The notes under the pieces are model-generated. The model worked only from the letters and a program-made list of their open reading frames with translations. It was not told the origin of the DNA and did no database searches. Made by a program: the position numbers and the translations under genes. Positions 15,836 to 27,836 of a stretch of DNA of 64,000 nt are shown here, piece by piece; the stretch's first letter is position 1; each line of letters opens with the position of its first letter. The DNA comes from Streptococcus viridans (GTDB lineage Bacteria > Bacillota > Bacilli > Lactobacillales > Streptococcaceae), in assembly GCF_900636365.1 (NCBI RefSeq), contig NZ_LR134266.1, positions 509,501 to 573,500 on the forward strand. The letters run 5' to 3'.

Positions 15836-16218
15836 ATGTAACAAGTGTTTTAGTATGGTTGATTGTTTTAGGGATGTTTGGCTGGATGGGCTACAATTAC
15901 TTCCGTATCCGTCGGGCTGCAAAAATTGTGGACAATGTAGAGTTTGAAGAATTGATCCGCAAAGGCCAATTAGTGGACTTGCGTGATCCGAATGAATTCC
16001 ACGCTAAGCATATTTTGGGAGCTCGAAATATTCCATCTAACCAATTAAAAGTGAGTTTGGCTGCCCTTCGCAAAGATAAGCCAGTCTTGCTCTATGAGAA
16101 CAGTCGTGGGTCCCGTGTGACCAATGCGGCCCTCTTCTTGAAAAAACAGGGTTACAAAGATATCTATATCTTGTCCTATGGTTTGGATTCATGGGATGGA
16201 AAAGTCAAGACGAACTAA
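15832..16218 (+). CDS. Membrane-anchored rhodanese-like protein lacking the catalytic cysteine
   Basis: 128 residues: one N-terminal membrane helix (about 5-22), then a rhodanese fold (about 38-126) with LVDLRDPNEFHAKHILGARN and the closing YILSYGLDSWDG. The active-site loop, normally CxxGxR, reads YENSRGSR, so the thiol-carrying Cys is replaced by Glu or Asn and sulfur transfer seems impossible. It may therefore bind rather than catalyse. Start is GTG at 15832 overlapping yqgQ. Related to Bacillus YqhL by position and fold. Confidence 0.87.
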   Translation: MNVTSVLVWLIVLGMFGWMGYNYFRIRRAAKIVDNVEFEELIRKGQLVDLRDPNEFHAKHILGARNIPSNQLKVSLAALRKDKPVLLYENSRGSRVTNAALFLKKQGYKDIYILSYGLDSWDGKVKTN

Positions 16219-16292
16219 GATTAAGGAACATTTTGATAAAGACGTTGATGTGTCATAATATAATGATATTAATGTTAAGGGGGATCTAGAAA

Positions 16293-16526
16293 TTGCAAGA
16301 AAAGAACAATTCCTCATTTGTTATGGGTATCATATCTATTATTGTTGCCTTTATATTTCCATTGTTAAGTATTATTTTTGGTATTTTAGGTTTGGCCTTG
16401 GCTATTTTAAATCAAAACGAGTCTGGACTAGACTATACGACAGAAAAAATTCTCTCTATTGTAGGGATTGTGCTTTCTGTAATTTTCTGTCTCATGTTTA
16501 TCTCACAACTTTCGGGAATTAATTAA
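16293..16526 (+). CDS. Small membrane protein, DUF4190-like
   Basis: 77 residues with two hydrophobic segments (about 8-36 and 49-72) separated by a short polar loop, resembling the DUF4190 pattern GIISIIVAFIFPLLSIIFGI. Function unknown. The best start is TTG at 16293, with AAGGGGG about nine bases upstream and a TATAAT -10 at about 16257-16262. It stands alone and ends in a bidirectional terminator shared with the rsuA-like gene on the other strand. A/T-rich compared with its neighbours. Confidence 0.75.
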   Translation: MQEKNNSSFVMGIISIIVAFIFPLLSIIFGILGLALAILNQNESGLDYTTEKILSIVGIVLSVIFCLMFISQLSGIN

Positions 16527-16530
16527 AACA

Positions 16531-16560
16531 AAAAAAGCTTTAAAACTAAAGCTTTTTTTT
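16531..16560. terminator. Bidirectional terminator between the DUF4190-like gene and rsuA
   Basis: Stem AAAAAGCTTTA / TAAAGCTTTTT around AAAC, with T runs on both strands, between two convergent genes. Confidence 0.85.
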
Positions 16561-16563
16561 GTT

Positions 16564-17289
16564 TTATCCACTTTTCTCTAAGTAGTTTTTAATGATTTTC
16601 AATTCTTCTTGATTCAAGGGCCGGTATTGACCTTCTGCTAGGTCTGAATCTAATGTAAAATCCCCGAACTGAACTCGTTTTAAGGCAGTAACTTTGACCC
16701 CAATAGCTAAAAACATCTTTTTTACCTGATGAAATTTCCCTTCAGATAGGGTGACAAGGGCCTGGCTTTCGGTAAGGCTGGAGCTAAGGATTTCGAGTTT
16801 AGCGGGCTTGCATTTTCTCCCATCTAAGAAGGTGATTCCTTCTTGAAATTCCTCTATATGAGCGGGTTCGAGAGGGCCGTTGACTGTTGCCGCGTATTCT
16901 TTTTCGATATGGTATTGGGGATGAAGGAGTTGGAAACCTAGAGGGCCATTGTCTGTGAGTAGGAGGAGGCCAGTTGTATCCCGATCCAGTCGACCGATAG
17001 GATAGATCTTGGGGGGCCGGTCTTCTGTTCGGAGGAGGTCCAACACTGTAGAATGTTGGGCATCCTTGGTAGCTGTCACTAGCCCTTGAGGTTTATGAAG
17101 AAGAAAATAGTGATGGGAACAGTCGGTAAGGACCTGATCCTTCCAGCGAACTTCTTGGAGACCTGTATCGACATTTTGGGATAATTTTGTTGCAGCAAGT
17201 CCGTCGACCAGAATCTGCCTTTTAGCCAGGCTCTGTTTGATTTCCTTGCGGGGAATTTGGTAGTGGGCCAGTAATTGATCTAATCTCAT
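16564..17289 (-). CDS. rsuA: 16S rRNA pseudouridine-516 synthase, RsuA family
   Basis: 241 residues: an N-terminal S4 RNA-binding domain (about 1-45, MRLDQLLAHYQIPRKEIKQS) and a pseudouridine synthase domain with catalytic Asp102 in GRLDRDTTGLLLLT, KPQGL at 66-70 and the closing KFHQVKKMFLAIG. Assignment to position 516 of 16S rRNA is by family; RluB/E-type relatives act on 23S rRNA and cannot be fully excluded. Monocistronic, convergent with the small membrane protein gene. Confidence 0.9.
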   Translation of the reverse strand: MRLDQLLAHYQIPRKEIKQSLAKRQILVDGLAATKLSQNVDTGLQEVRWKDQVLTDCSHHYFLLHKPQGLVTATKDAQHSTVLDLLRTEDRPPKIYPIGRLDRDTTGLLLLTDNGPLGFQLLHPQYHIEKEYAATVNGPLEPAHIEEFQEGITFLDGRKCKPAKLEILSSSLTESQALVTLSEGKFHQVKKMFLAIGVKVTALKRVQFGDFTLDSDLAEGQYRPLNQEELKIIKNYLEKSG

Positions 17290-17526
17290 AAAAGACAGGA
17301 TAGCATGAAATGGAGAGATTCACAAGTATTCGGAAAAAGGATGAAGAAAAGGGATAAAGAGGTGAAAGATTTTCATGAATAGAGTGGTTAGGAGTGGGAA
17401 TGAGAAAGAAGATTTTCGAAAGAAAGCATGAAAACATTTACACTTACTTGAGTTAAGTCATTTGCTTAAAATTGTGGTATAATTGCTCAGTTAGAAAATA
17501 AATTTTTGAATATAACAGAGGAAATC

Positions 17527-19374
17527 ATGACAAAATTAAGAGAAGATATCCGTAATATCGCGATTATCGCCCACGTCGACCACGGTAAAACAACCCTCGT
17601 TGACGAATTATTGAAACAATCTGAAACTCTTGATGCACGTACAGAGTTGGCAGAGCGTGCTATGGACTCAAACGATATCGAAAAAGAGCGTGGAATCACT
17701 ATCCTTGCGAAGAATACAGCAGTTGCCTACAACGGAACTCGTATCAATATCATGGACACACCAGGACACGCGGACTTCGGTGGAGAAGTTGAACGTATCA
17801 TGAAAATGGTTGACGGTGTAGTCTTGGTAGTGGATTCTTACGAAGGTACTATGCCTCAAACTCGTTTCGTATTGAAAAAAGCTTTGGAACAAGACCTTGT
17901 CCCAATCGTCGTTATCAATAAAATTGACAAACCATCAGCTCGTCCAGCAGAAGTAGTGGATGAAGTTTTGGAACTCTTCATCGAGCTTGGTGCAGATGAT
18001 GACCAGCTTGACTTCCCAGTAGTCTATGCTTCAGCAATCAACGGAACATCTTCATTGTCAGATGATCCAGCTGACCAAGAAAAGACTATGGCGCCAATCT
18101 TTGATACCATTATTGACCACATTCCAGCTCCAATCGATAACTCAGATGAGCCACTTCAATTCCAAGTGTCACTCTTGGACTACAATGATTTCGTTGGTCG
18201 TATCGGTATCGGACGTGTCTTCCGTGGTACTGTTAAGGTCGGAGACCAAGTTACTCTTTCTAAACTTGATGGTACAACCAAGAACTTCCGTGTTACAAAA
18301 CTCTTTGGTTTCTTTGGTTTGGAACGTCGTGAAATCCAAGAAGCTAAGGCTGGTGACTTGATTGCCGTATCAGGTATGGAAGACATCTTCGTTGGGGAAA
18401 CAATCACTCCAACAGATGCAGTCGAAGCTCTTCCAGTTCTTCACATCGACGAACCTACTCTTCAAATGACCTTCTTGGTTAACAACTCACCATTTGCTGG
18501 TCGTGAAGGTAAATGGGTCACTTCTCGTAAGGTTGAAGAGCGTCTTCAAGCAGAATTGCAAACAGACGTATCTCTTCGTGTAGATCCAACAGACTCACCA
18601 GATAAATGGACAGTTTCAGGACGTGGGGAATTGCACTTGTCAATCCTCATCGAGACTATGCGTCGTGAAGGTTACGAGCTTCAAGTATCTCGTCCAGAAG
18701 TTATCGTCAAAGAAATCGATGGTGTGAAGTGTGAACCATTTGAGCGCGTGCAAATCGATACTCCAGAAGAATACCAAGGATCTGTTATCCAAAGCCTTTC
18801 TGAACGTAAGGGTGAAATGTTGGATATGATTGCAACAGGTAATGGTCAAACTCGTTTGGTCTTCCTAGTTCCTGCGCGTGGTTTGATTGGATACTCAACT
18901 GAGTTCTTGTCAATGACTCGTGGTTACGGGATTATGAACCATACCTTCGATCAATACTTGCCATTGATTCCAGGGGAAATTGGTGGACGTCACCGTGGTG
19001 CCCTTGTTTCGATCGATGCTGGTAAGGCTACAACCTACTCTATCATGTCTATCGAAGAACGTGGTACTATCTTTGTTAACCCAGGTACTGAGGTTTACGA
19101 AGGAATGATCATCGGTGAAAACTCTCGTGAAAATGACTTGACTGTTAATATTACGAAAGCAAAACAAATGACCAACGTTCGTTCCGCTACTAAAGACCAA
19201 ACAGCGGTTATCAAGACTCCTCGTATCTTGACACTTGAAGAATCACTTGAGTTCTTGAATGACGATGAGTATATGGAAGTAACGCCTGAATCTATCCGTT
19301 TGCGTAAGCAAATCCTCAACAAGGCAGAGCGCGAAAAAGCAAACAAAAAGAAAAAATCAGCTGCAGCTGAATAA
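17527..19374 (+). CDS. typA: Ribosome-associated GTPase TypA/BipA
   Basis: 615-residue translational GTPase acting in ribosome assembly and stress or low-temperature growth. Order: G domain (G1 [10 protein letters not shown] about 15-24, G3 [11 protein letters not shown]4 NKID), beta-barrel domain 2, EF-G-like domains III and V, and the BipA-specific C-terminal domain ([20 protein letters not shown]). Start at 17527 with GAGGAAA before it; a frame extension to 17506 lacks a ribosome binding site. An extended -10 (TGG-TATAAT, 17475-17483) lies upstream. Codon use is strongly biased, as in highly expressed genes. Confidence 0.97.
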   Translation: MTKLREDIRNIAIIAHVDHGKTTLVDELLKQSETLDARTELAERAMDSNDIEKERGITILAKNTAVAYNGTRINIMDTPGHADFGGEVERIMKMVDGVVLVVDSYEGTMPQTRFVLKKALEQDLVPIVVINKIDKPSARPAEVVDEVLELFIELGADDDQLDFPVVYASAINGTSSLSDDPADQEKTMAPIFDTIIDHIPAPIDNSDEPLQFQVSLLDYNDFVGRIGIGRVFRGTVKVGDQVTLSKLDGTTKNFRVTKLFGFFGLERREIQEAKAGDLIAVSGMEDIFVGETITPTDAVEALPVLHIDEPTLQMTFLVNNSPFAGREGKWVTSRKVEERLQAELQTDVSLRVDPTDSPDKWTVSGRGELHLSILIETMRREGYELQVSRPEVIVKEIDGVKCEPFERVQIDTPEEYQGSVIQSLSERKGEMLDMIATGNGQTRLVFLVPARGLIGYSTEFLSMTRGYGIMNHTFDQYLPLIPGEIGGRHRGALVSIDAGKATTYSIMSIEERGTIFVNPGTEVYEGMIIGENSRENDLTVNITKAKQMTNVRSATKDQTAVIKTPRILTLEESLEFLNDDEYMEVTPESIRLRKQILNKAEREKANKKKKSAAAE

Positions 19375-19396
19375 GAAATAAGAAAGGAGTGACAAA

Positions 19397-19663
19397 ATGG
19401 TTTATTTAATTATAGGTATTTTGATCCTCCTTTTTTACCTTTTTGCAGCTCCAAAGAGCATTAGAGGAACTCTGAATGTAGTAACTCTGGTCGTATTATT
19501 GGTCTCTTTGGTCATCCTGCTTTGCTTAGCGATTTTCCAAATTTTCCAATTGCCTTCAGAATTTTTTGTTGGCGCCTTCCTTGCTTTTGTGGGGTACCTA
19601 GCCCTAATTGATATTTCGCGATTGCCGACCAAGACTTCTAAACGCTTGGATAAATCAGATTAA
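19397..19663 (+). CDS. DUF3165 small membrane protein
   Basis: 88 residues with three hydrophobic segments (about 3-18, 27-49, 54-73) and a basic tail KTSKRLDKSD. Matches the streptococcal DUF3165 family, which regularly sits between typA and murD; function unknown. AAAGGAG lies seven bases before the ATG, and the gene is 22 bases after typA, so it is probably co-transcribed with it. Confidence 0.85.
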   Translation: MVYLIIGILILLFYLFAAPKSIRGTLNVVTLVVLLVSLVILLCLAIFQIFQLPSEFFVGAFLAFVGYLALIDISRLPTKTSKRLDKSD

Positions 19664-19685
19664 ACAGGAGAGCGTATCTTCAAAA

Positions 19686-19725
19686 ATAGAGTTGTTGTGA
19701 TATAAAATCATGGCGACTCTTTTTT
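19686..19725 (+). terminator. Terminator between DUF3165 gene and murD
   Basis: A 14-bp stem with several G-T pairs, AGAGTTGTTGTGAT / ATCATGGCGACTCT, short A/T loop, then seven T. It separates the typA unit from the division cluster. Confidence 0.75.
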
Positions 19726-19844
19726 TATGAAAGATGATGAAGCGGTCATTTTTGTATGTGTTGCTTCTTTTGCTGTCTTAAGGCTTTTTAAATTGTCTAA
19801 AAAAGGGTAAAATAGAAGGTGAACAAATTGGAGAGAAAAAAGCT

Positions 19845-21197
19845 ATGAACGTCATTGAAACATTTAAAAATAAAAAAGTCCTTGTTTTAGGATTGGCTAA
19901 GTCTGGAGAATCTGCAGCTCGACTACTCGATCGCCTAGGAGCTATCGTAACAGTGAATGATGGCAAAACATTTGAAGAAAATCCTGCAGCTCAAAGCTTG
20001 CTGGAAGAAGGGATCAAAGTCGTAACAGGAGGACACCCTCTAGAACTCTTGGATGAAGACTTTGCGGTGATGGTGAAGAACCCTGGAATTCCTTACACGA
20101 ATCCTATGGTTGAACGGGCTCTTGAAAAAGGCATCCCTGTTTTGACGGAAGTTGAATTGGCCTACCTCATTTCAGAAGCGCCCATCATCGGAATCACTGG
20201 TTCAAATGGGAAAACAACTACCACTACCATGATTGGAGAAGTATTGACTGCTGCTGGACAAAATGGTCTCTTGTCTGGGAATATTGGGTTTCCAGCTAGT
20301 CAAGTCGCTCAAACAGCGACAGCTAAAGACACATTGGTGATGGAATTATCTTCTTTCCAATTAATGGGGATTGAAGCCTTCCATCCAGAAATCGCAGTCA
20401 TCACCAATCTCATGCCGACACATTTGGATTACCACGGATCGTTCGAAGGTTATGTAGCTGCAAAATGGGCGATTCAAAAGAATATGACGGCCAAGGATTT
20501 TGTGGTACTAAACTTTAATCAGGATCTAGCCAAAGACTTGTTTCAGCAAACACAGGCTACTGTGGTACCATTTTCAACCCAAGAAAAGGTAGACGGAGCT
20601 TATTTAGAGGATGGGGTCCTTTACTTCCGAGGTGAAGCCGTTATGCGAGCAGACCAAATCGGAGTACCAGGTAGTCACAATGTAGAAAATGCTTTAGCTA
20701 CTATTGCAGTGGCTAAACTTCGTGGCATTGACAATCAAACTATCCAGGAAACCTTATCAGCCTTCGGCGGGGTGAAGCACCGCTTGCAGTATGTAGCCGA
20801 GATTGAAGGGGTGAAGTTCTACAATGATAGTAAGTCCACCAACATTTTAGCTACTCAAAAAGCCTTATCTGGCTTTGATAACGCTCATGTCATCTTAATC
20901 GCTGGTGGCTTGGACCGAGGCAATGAATTTGATGAATTGGTGCCAGACATTACCGGTCTTAAAAAGATGGTCATCCTTGGGGAGTCTGCAGAACGTGTGA
21001 AACGGGCGGCGAATCAAGCGGGTGTGACCTATCTAGACGCAACAGATGTGGCAGATGCAACACGCAAAGCTTATGAATTAGCCGAGCCGGGCGATATCGT
21101 CTTGCTTAGTCCAGCCAATGCTAGTTGGGACATGTACGCGAATTTTGAAGTGCGGGGCGATGAGTTCCTAAAAACAGTAGAAGAGTTGAAAAAATAA
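19845..21197 (+). CDS. murD: UDP-N-acetylmuramoyl-L-alanine--D-glutamate ligase MurD
   Basis: Adds D-Glu to UDP-MurNAc-L-Ala in cytoplasmic peptidoglycan precursor synthesis. 450 residues, normal for the family. The Mur ligase P-loop [14 protein letters not shown] is near 117-130, the [10 protein letters not shown] region of the central domain follows, and the C-terminal Rossmann domain ends with [20 protein letters not shown]. First gene of the division and cell-wall cluster, one base before murG. Confidence 0.97.
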   Translation: MNVIETFKNKKVLVLGLAKSGESAARLLDRLGAIVTVNDGKTFEENPAAQSLLEEGIKVVTGGHPLELLDEDFAVMVKNPGIPYTNPMVERALEKGIPVLTEVELAYLISEAPIIGITGSNGKTTTTTMIGEVLTAAGQNGLLSGNIGFPASQVAQTATAKDTLVMELSSFQLMGIEAFHPEIAVITNLMPTHLDYHGSFEGYVAAKWAIQKNMTAKDFVVLNFNQDLAKDLFQQTQATVVPFSTQEKVDGAYLEDGVLYFRGEAVMRADQIGVPGSHNVENALATIAVAKLRGIDNQTIQETLSAFGGVKHRLQYVAEIEGVKFYNDSKSTNILATQKALSGFDNAHVILIAGGLDRGNEFDELVPDITGLKKMVILGESAERVKRAANQAGVTYLDATDVADATRKAYELAEPGDIVLLSPANASWDMYANFEVRGDEFLKTVEELKK

Positions 21198-21198
21198 T

Positions 21199-22269
21199 AT
21201 GAAAAAAATAGTATTCACAGGGGGAGGTACAGTTGGTCACGTGACCTTGAACCTTCTCCTCATCCCTCGCTTTATCGAGGATGGTTGGGAAGTTCATTAT
21301 ATTGGGGACAAGAAGGGGATTGAGCACCAAGAGATTTTGAAGTCTGGTTTGGATATCCATTTCCATTCGATTGCGACAGGCAAGCTCCGCCGTTATTTCT
21401 CTTGGCAAAACATGTTGGATATCTTCAAGGTCTTCTGGGGGATCCTCCAATCGATTTGGATCATGCTTCGTGTACGGCCACAGGTTTTGTTTTCTAAAGG
21501 AGGCTTCGTTTCAGTTCCTCCGGTAGTGGCTGCGCGACTTTGTTTTGTTCCTGTATTGGTCCATGAATCCGACCGTTCCATGGGCTTGGCCAATAAAATT
21601 GCTTATAAGTTTGCAACGAAAATGTTCACAACCTTTGAGCAAGCGAAAGGCCTAGTGAAAGCCCAACATGTAGGAGCTGTCACCAAGGTCAATCAGGAAC
21701 AAGTTCCAATCCCAGTTGAATTGGAAGCCGTTTTTGCTCAATTTGATCCACAGTTGCCAACCCTCCTCTTTGTGGGTGGCTCTGCTGGTGCACGAGTGTT
21801 CAATGAGTTTGTCACAAATAATCGAGAAGCCTTGCTGGCAAGCTACAATGTCATTAATTTGACAGGGGACTCCTCCTTGAATGAGCAAGCTCCTCATCTT
21901 TATCGAGTAGATTACGTGACGGATCACTATCTTCCTTTGCTTCACCAGGCAGATTTAGTGGTGACTCGTGGAGGTGCCAATACGATTTTTGAACTCTTGG
22001 CCATGAATAAGCTCCATATCATCGTTCCTCTGGGAAAAGAAGCTAGTCGGGGAGATCAGATTGAAAATGCTCAATATTTTGTAGAAAAAGGCTATGCAGA
22101 AAGCATCGCTGAGCCAGAATTGAGTATGGATCGGTTGCAAGAAACGATGGATAAAATGTTCCAAGGGGCAGAAAGCTATCATCAAGCGATGAAGTCTTCA
22201 AATGAATTGCTTTCCTTGGATGAATTTTACAGTCTAGTCCATCAAGAAATTAATAAAAGGAAAAAATGA
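21199..22269 (+). CDS. murG: UDP-GlcNAc:undecaprenyl-PP-MurNAc-pentapeptide transferase MurG
   Basis: Makes lipid II from lipid I at the inner face of the membrane. 356 residues, GT-B fold. The N-terminal glycine loop is [10 protein letters not shown] (5-14), the second glycine loop [13 protein letters not shown] is near 193-205, and the acceptor-binding [11 protein letters not shown] near 257-267. The GGGTVGH motif (Val in place of the commoner Ala/Gly) is typical of streptococci. It overlaps divIB by four bases (ATGA). Confidence 0.97.
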   Translation: MKKIVFTGGGTVGHVTLNLLLIPRFIEDGWEVHYIGDKKGIEHQEILKSGLDIHFHSIATGKLRRYFSWQNMLDIFKVFWGILQSIWIMLRVRPQVLFSKGGFVSVPPVVAARLCFVPVLVHESDRSMGLANKIAYKFATKMFTTFEQAKGLVKAQHVGAVTKVNQEQVPIPVELEAVFAQFDPQLPTLLFVGGSAGARVFNEFVTNNREALLASYNVINLTGDSSLNEQAPHLYRVDYVTDHYLPLLHQADLVVTRGGANTIFELLAMNKLHIIVPLGKEASRGDQIENAQYFVEKGYAESIAEPELSMDRLQETMDKMFQGAESYHQAMKSSNELLSLDEFYSLVHQEINKRKK

Positions 22270-23477
22270 CGGATAAGAAGAACCAAAAAACTCCTAAGGA
22301 AGTCACTAAGCTCTCTGAATGGCAGAGACGAAACCAGGAGTATCAAAAGAAAAAACAATTAGAAGAGCAAGAAGAAAAAGAAAAGAAGGCACAAGAAGAG
22401 AAGGAAAGACAGGAACTTCTGAATCAAAAAACTCCCTCTGAAGATCTAGATGCAGAAGAGCAAGATACCGAGACTGCAGATGAAAATGAGAAGGAAGCTG
22501 ATCTACCTGAGGAAGAAGTGCAAGAAACTCTTCCTGAAGAAACAGAAGAAGATGCTGAGGAAGAAAAAATCATCTACCTAACAGAACCTTCAGAAGCTAT
22601 GCTCGAAGAAGAGGAACTGGCGAAGAAGGCTAAAAAGGAAGGTCAAATTGCGAGACGTCATATCTATCGGGCTATTCCTATTTTGGCGATCAGTACTCTG
22701 ATTGCTCTCTTTTCTGCCTATCTTTTAACCCCTTTAGCTAAGCAAAAAATCATCGAATTCTCAGGGAATAAAAATGCGGATCAGACTTTGTTGTTTGAAA
22801 AGAGTCAGATCCAAGATCGGGATTATACCTTGACAACTTTTTTGAATCGGGATCGCTATCTTGCCAATATGAAGGCGGCGAGTCCGTGGGTCAAAGATAT
22901 TTCGATGAACTATACCTTTCCTACGACTTTTAAGGTTCAGGTTGAGGAATACCAGGTCTTTGGTTACTATGTGACGGAGGAAGATCACTATCCCATTTTA
23001 GAAAATGGGGAAGTAGTAGAGACACCAGTTGCTACTGGTCAGCTTCCTAAGGCTTACCTGGCTGTTCGTTTTTCTGATCGAGAATTGGTCCGACAATTTG
23101 TCAAACAGCTGGAGAAAATACCGTCTTCTGTTCGTAATCAAATTGAGGCAGTGGACTTGACTCCGAGCAAGGTGACTAAGGACTTGGTAACGCTAACCAT
23201 GAAGGATAGAACCAAGGTTCTAGTGCCGGTTTCTCAAATCAAGCGTAAATTGCCTTATTATAATCAAATTCGCAAGCTGATTGAAGAAGACAGTGTCATC
23301 GACATGGAAGCGGGGATATATAGCTATAATGCGGAAACAATGGCTACTTTAGCTCAGGAGAAGAAAGAAAAAGAAGAAGGGGAAGGGAACAAAACAGAGG
23401 AAGCTGACGCCAACTCGACAGATTCTGAAGAAAGTGCAGTCGTAACCGAGCAACACGAAGAAATTCCCGCTGAGTAA
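22266..23477 (+). CDS. divIB: Cell division protein DivIB/FtsQ
   Basis: 403-residue bitopic divisome protein that works with DivIC and FtsL to control septal peptidoglycan synthesis. Cytoplasmic part (1-~135): long, very Glu/Lys-rich and probably coiled-coil. Membrane helix at about 139-158. Outside: POTRA domain starting about 168 ([20 protein letters not shown]), then the beta domain, ending in a Glu/Thr-rich unstructured tail (about 360-403). The acidic cytoplasmic extension is usual for streptococcal DivIB. Confidence 0.94.
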   Translation: MTDKKNQKTPKEVTKLSEWQRRNQEYQKKKQLEEQEEKEKKAQEEKERQELLNQKTPSEDLDAEEQDTETADENEKEADLPEEEVQETLPEETEEDAEEEKIIYLTEPSEAMLEEEELAKKAKKEGQIARRHIYRAIPILAISTLIALFSAYLLTPLAKQKIIEFSGNKNADQTLLFEKSQIQDRDYTLTTFLNRDRYLANMKAASPWVKDISMNYTFPTTFKVQVEEYQVFGYYVTEEDHYPILENGEVVETPVATGQLPKAYLAVRFSDRELVRQFVKQLEKIPSSVRNQIEAVDLTPSKVTKDLVTLTMKDRTKVLVPVSQIKRKLPYYNQIRKLIEEDSVIDMEAGIYSYNAETMATLAQEKKEKEEGEGNKTEEADANSTDSEESAVVTEQHEEIPAE

Positions 23478-23512
23478 ACCCTCATAAATTATCTGAAATA
23501 AATAAAGAAAAT

Positions 23513-23543
23513 ATGCCCACTATGGGCATTTTTGTGTTATAAT
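23513..23543 (+). promoter_or_regulatory. Terminator after divIB and extended -10 promoter of ftsA
   Basis: Hairpin ATGCCCA (23513-23519) / TGGGCAT (23523-23529) with T's, immediately followed by TGT-TATAAT (23535-23543), an extended -10. The ftsA-ftsZ part of the cluster can therefore be transcribed separately from murD-murG-divIB. Confidence 0.7.
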
Positions 23544-23618
23544 GAAATTTGGATAGTTCTAACTAAAATGGAGCTATTAATTGACGTATAGGAAAACAAA
23601 AGAGAGAGGACTGGTGTA

Positions 23619-24971
23619 ATGGCTAGAAACGGCTTTTTTACAGGTTTAGATATCGGTACTAGTTCAATAAAAGTATTGGTGGCAGAACATGTCAATGGAG
23701 AAATGAATGTAATTGGAGTCAGCAATGCGAAAAGTGCTGGCGTCAAAGATGGAATTATTGTTGATATTGAGGCTGCTTCGAATGCGATTAAAAATGCAGT
23801 AAGCCAAGCAGAAGAAAAAGCAGGAATTTCAATCAATCTTGTTAACGTTGGGTTGCCAGCGAACCTTCTTCAAATTGAAGCAACTCAAGGAATGATTCCT
23901 GTAACCAGTGATTCAAAAGAAATTACGGATGCAGATGTTGAAAATGTTGTCAGATCTGCATTAACAAAGAGTATGACTCCAGACCGTGAAGTCATTACCT
24001 TTATTCCAGAAGAATTTACAGTCGATGGTTTCCAAGGAATTCGCGATCCACGTGGAATGATGGGGATCCGTTTGGAAATGCGTGGACTCTTGTATACCGG
24101 TCCTAGAACTGTCCTCCATAATTTACGGAAAACAGTTGAACGTGCTGGATTGCAAGTTGAGAACATCATTATTTCACCACTTGCAATGATTAAGTCTGTA
24201 TTGAACGAAGGAGAACGAGAGTTTGGTGCGACCGTCATTGATTTAGGTGGAGGACAAACGACAGTAGCTTCTGTTCGTAATCAAGAACTTCAATTTACAA
24301 ATATCTACCAAGAAGGTGGCGACTACGTTACAAAAGATATTTCTAAAGTATTGAAAACCTCTCAAAAATTAGCAGAAGGTTTGAAATTCAACTATGGAGA
24401 AGCTTATGTTCCATCTGTGGGAGATGAGGTCTTCCATGTTGAAGTAATCGGTGAAGTAGAACCTGTTCAAGTATCTGAAAAATATTTGGCAGAAATTATT
24501 TCAGCACGAATCAAACACATCTTCGACCAAATCAAACAAGATCTTGAAAGAAGACATTTGCTTGATTTGCCTGGAGGAATTGTCATCATCGGTGGTGGCG
24601 CTATTCTCCCTGGTATTGAAGAATTGGCGCAAGAAGTCTTTGGTGTAAATGTGAAATTGTATGTTCCAAATCAAATTGGTATCCGCAATCCAGCTTTTGC
24701 CCACGTGATTAGTTTGTCCGAATATGCAGGAAATCTAACAGATGTAGATATTCTTGCTCAGGCTGCTGTACATGGAGACCAACGTCTTCGTCAGCAACCA
24801 ATTCAATTCGAGCGTCCCGTACAGCAACCAGTTGTTCCAGCATATGTACCGGAAGAAATTGAGCCTGTAGTTAACGTCGAGCAACAACATCCAGTTGAAG
24901 AACAAAAACAAGAAGAAAAAACTACCTTTACAGACCGAATGAAGAATTTAATCGGTAATATGTTTGATTAA
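23619..24971 (+). CDS. ftsA: Cell division protein FtsA
   Basis: Actin-like ATPase that tethers FtsZ filaments to the membrane. 450 residues. Phosphate-1 loop TGLDIGTSSIKVLV (about 8-21), phosphate-2 IDLGGGQTTVAS, adenosine motif GIVIIGGGAILPG. The C-terminal amphipathic membrane-binding helix is TDRMKNLIGNMFD, after a Gln/Pro/Glu-rich linker. Preceded by GAGAGGA; 15 bases before ftsZ. Confidence 0.97.
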   Translation: MARNGFFTGLDIGTSSIKVLVAEHVNGEMNVIGVSNAKSAGVKDGIIVDIEAASNAIKNAVSQAEEKAGISINLVNVGLPANLLQIEATQGMIPVTSDSKEITDADVENVVRSALTKSMTPDREVITFIPEEFTVDGFQGIRDPRGMMGIRLEMRGLLYTGPRTVLHNLRKTVERAGLQVENIIISPLAMIKSVLNEGEREFGATVIDLGGGQTTVASVRNQELQFTNIYQEGGDYVTKDISKVLKTSQKLAEGLKFNYGEAYVPSVGDEVFHVEVIGEVEPVQVSEKYLAEIISARIKHIFDQIKQDLERRHLLDLPGGIVIIGGGAILPGIEELAQEVFGVNVKLYVPNQIGIRNPAFAHVISLSEYAGNLTDVDILAQAAVHGDQRLRQQPIQFERPVQQPVVPAYVPEEIEPVVNVEQQHPVEEQKQEEKTTFTDRMKNLIGNMFD

Positions 24972-24980
24972 GGAGTGTAA

Positions 24981-26264
<1,284 letters not shown>

Positions 26265-26266
26265 GA

Positions 26267-26935
26267 ATGAATCTGATTGAAAATAAAGAGCGTATATTCT
26301 CGCAGGTTGCACAAGCAATGGAAACAGCAAACCGCACTGATCAGGTGAATGTAATTGCTGTTACTAAGTATGTTGGTATCGACCAAGCTAAGGCTCTGGT
26401 TGATACAGGAGTCCGTCATATCGGTGAAAATCGTGTTGATAAATTTCTAGAAAAATACCAAGCTCTAAAAGATGAGGGACTCACCTGGCATTTGATCGGT
26501 AGTCTCCAACGTCGTAAAGTAAAAGAAGTTATCAATTTTGTAGATTACTTCCATGCTTTAGATTCTATGAAGCTTGCCCAAGAAATTCAAAAAAGGGCGA
26601 GTCACCCAATTAAATGTTTTATACAAGTCAATATCTCTGGAGAAGAAAGTAAGCATGGCTTTGCTCCTGAAGAGCTCGATGCTCTTCTTCCAGAAATAGA
26701 AGCCTTGGATAACCTACAAATTGTTGGCTTAATGACGATGGCTCCTTTTGAGGCAAGTCAGGACGAGTTGCAAGACATATTTGCAGCAACTCACCAACTT
26801 CAAAAAGAATTACAAAAGAAACAGTTGAAAAATATGCCCTTTACAGAGTTAAGCATGGGAATGAGTCGTGATTATGATGTAGCAATTGCTAACGGTGCGA
26901 CTTTTGTGCGAATTGGGACCTCATTTTTCAAATAG
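26267..26935 (+). CDS. ylmE: PLP homeostasis protein YlmE (YggS family)
   Basis: 222-residue pyridoxal-phosphate-binding TIM-barrel protein that balances free PLP; it has no known catalytic turnover. PLP lysine in VIAVTKYVGIDQA (Lys at about 34). The phosphate-binding end is FTELSMGMSRDYDVAIANGA, followed by FVRIGTSFF, the family C-terminus. Located directly after ftsZ and before sepF, the normal ylm order in Gram-positive bacteria. Confidence 0.95.
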   Translation: MNLIENKERIFSQVAQAMETANRTDQVNVIAVTKYVGIDQAKALVDTGVRHIGENRVDKFLEKYQALKDEGLTWHLIGSLQRRKVKEVINFVDYFHALDSMKLAQEIQKRASHPIKCFIQVNISGEESKHGFAPEELDALLPEIEALDNLQIVGLMTMAPFEASQDELQDIFAATHQLQKELQKKQLKNMPFTELSMGMSRDYDVAIANGATFVRIGTSFFK

Positions 26936-26944
26936 GAAAGAATT

Positions 26945-27574
26945 ATGTCATTTAAAGATAGATTTGATCGATTGATTGATTATTTTACTGAAGATGGAGA
27001 TGAGTACGATGTGCAAGAAGCGCCTGCTCAAGCAGTCGGTGCTAGCCAACCTGTATCATCCCCTAAACCAGTACAACCATCATCAAAACCACGTCAAAAA
27101 GCTGTAGTAGCTGCCAAGGAGCAGAAACCTACTCCTGTTGCAGCAAGTCGTCCACAAGTAGCTTCTACAGCAGTGGTTGAATCAGCTTCATCTCAAAAAT
27201 CATCTTCTGAAAATATTACTCGACTTCATCAACGTCAACAAGAATTGGCAAGAAATCGTTCTGCTGCAGATGAGAAGATTACGATTGATGTCCGCTACCC
27301 TCGTAAATACGAAGAAGCAACTGAAATTGTTGACTTGTTGTTGGCAAACGAAAGTATTCTCATTGACTTCCAATATATGACTGAAGTTCAAGCGAGAAGA
27401 TGTTTGGATTATTTGGATGGTGCTCGCTATGTATTAGCTGGGAATCTACGTCGTGTTGCAAGTACTATGTACTTACTAACACCAATCAATGTGGTTGTGA
27501 ATATCGAAGATATTCGCCTTCCAAATGATGTCGAAGTTGCTGAGTATGACTTTGATATGAAACGAAATCGTTAA
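26945..27574 (+). CDS. sepF: Cell division protein SepF
   Basis: 209-residue FtsZ-binding protein that forms rings and anchors FtsZ. The N-terminal amphipathic membrane helix is [14 protein letters not shown], followed by a long Pro/Ala/Ser/Gln linker (about 25-105), and the SepF globular domain at about 115-200 ([33 protein letters not shown]). Nine bases after ylmE; one base before ylmG. Confidence 0.96.
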   Translation: MSFKDRFDRLIDYFTEDGDEYDVQEAPAQAVGASQPVSSPKPVQPSSKPRQKAVVAAKEQKPTPVAASRPQVASTAVVESASSQKSSSENITRLHQRQQELARNRSAADEKITIDVRYPRKYEEATEIVDLLLANESILIDFQYMTEVQARRCLDYLDGARYVLAGNLRRVASTMYLLTPINVVVNIEDIRLPNDVEVAEYDFDMKRNR

Positions 27575-27575
27575 T

Positions 27576-27836
27576 ATGTTTGTCCTACAATTAGTTAGAA
27601 ATTTCTTTCAGGTTTTTGAGCTAGTACTAATCATCTATGCTTTGCTTAGTTGGTTTCCAAATGCATCAGAATCGGATTTAGCTAAAATGGTTCAACGGAT
27701 CGTCGAACCATTTTTGAGCCTATTTAGAAAGATTCCTTTGCAATTTGGTGGGTTAGACTTTACAGTCATGTTTGCCTTACTTGCTCTATCCGTAGTGGAA
27801 CGGTTTGTCCTTCAATTTTTGGTGCAATTTATATGA
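27576..27836 (+). CDS. ylmG: YggT family membrane protein YlmG
   Basis: 86 residues with two transmembrane helices and the YggT motif YALLSWFPNASES after the first helix, then RIVEPFLSLFRKIPLQFGGLD-type sequence (split here around residues 41-60). Linked to division or photosynthetic complex placement in other organisms; exact role unsettled. Overlaps ylmH by four bases. Confidence 0.92.
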   Translation: MFVLQLVRNFFQVFELVLIIYALLSWFPNASESDLAKMVQRIVEPFLSLFRKIPLQFGGLDFTVMFALLALSVVERFVLQFLVQFI

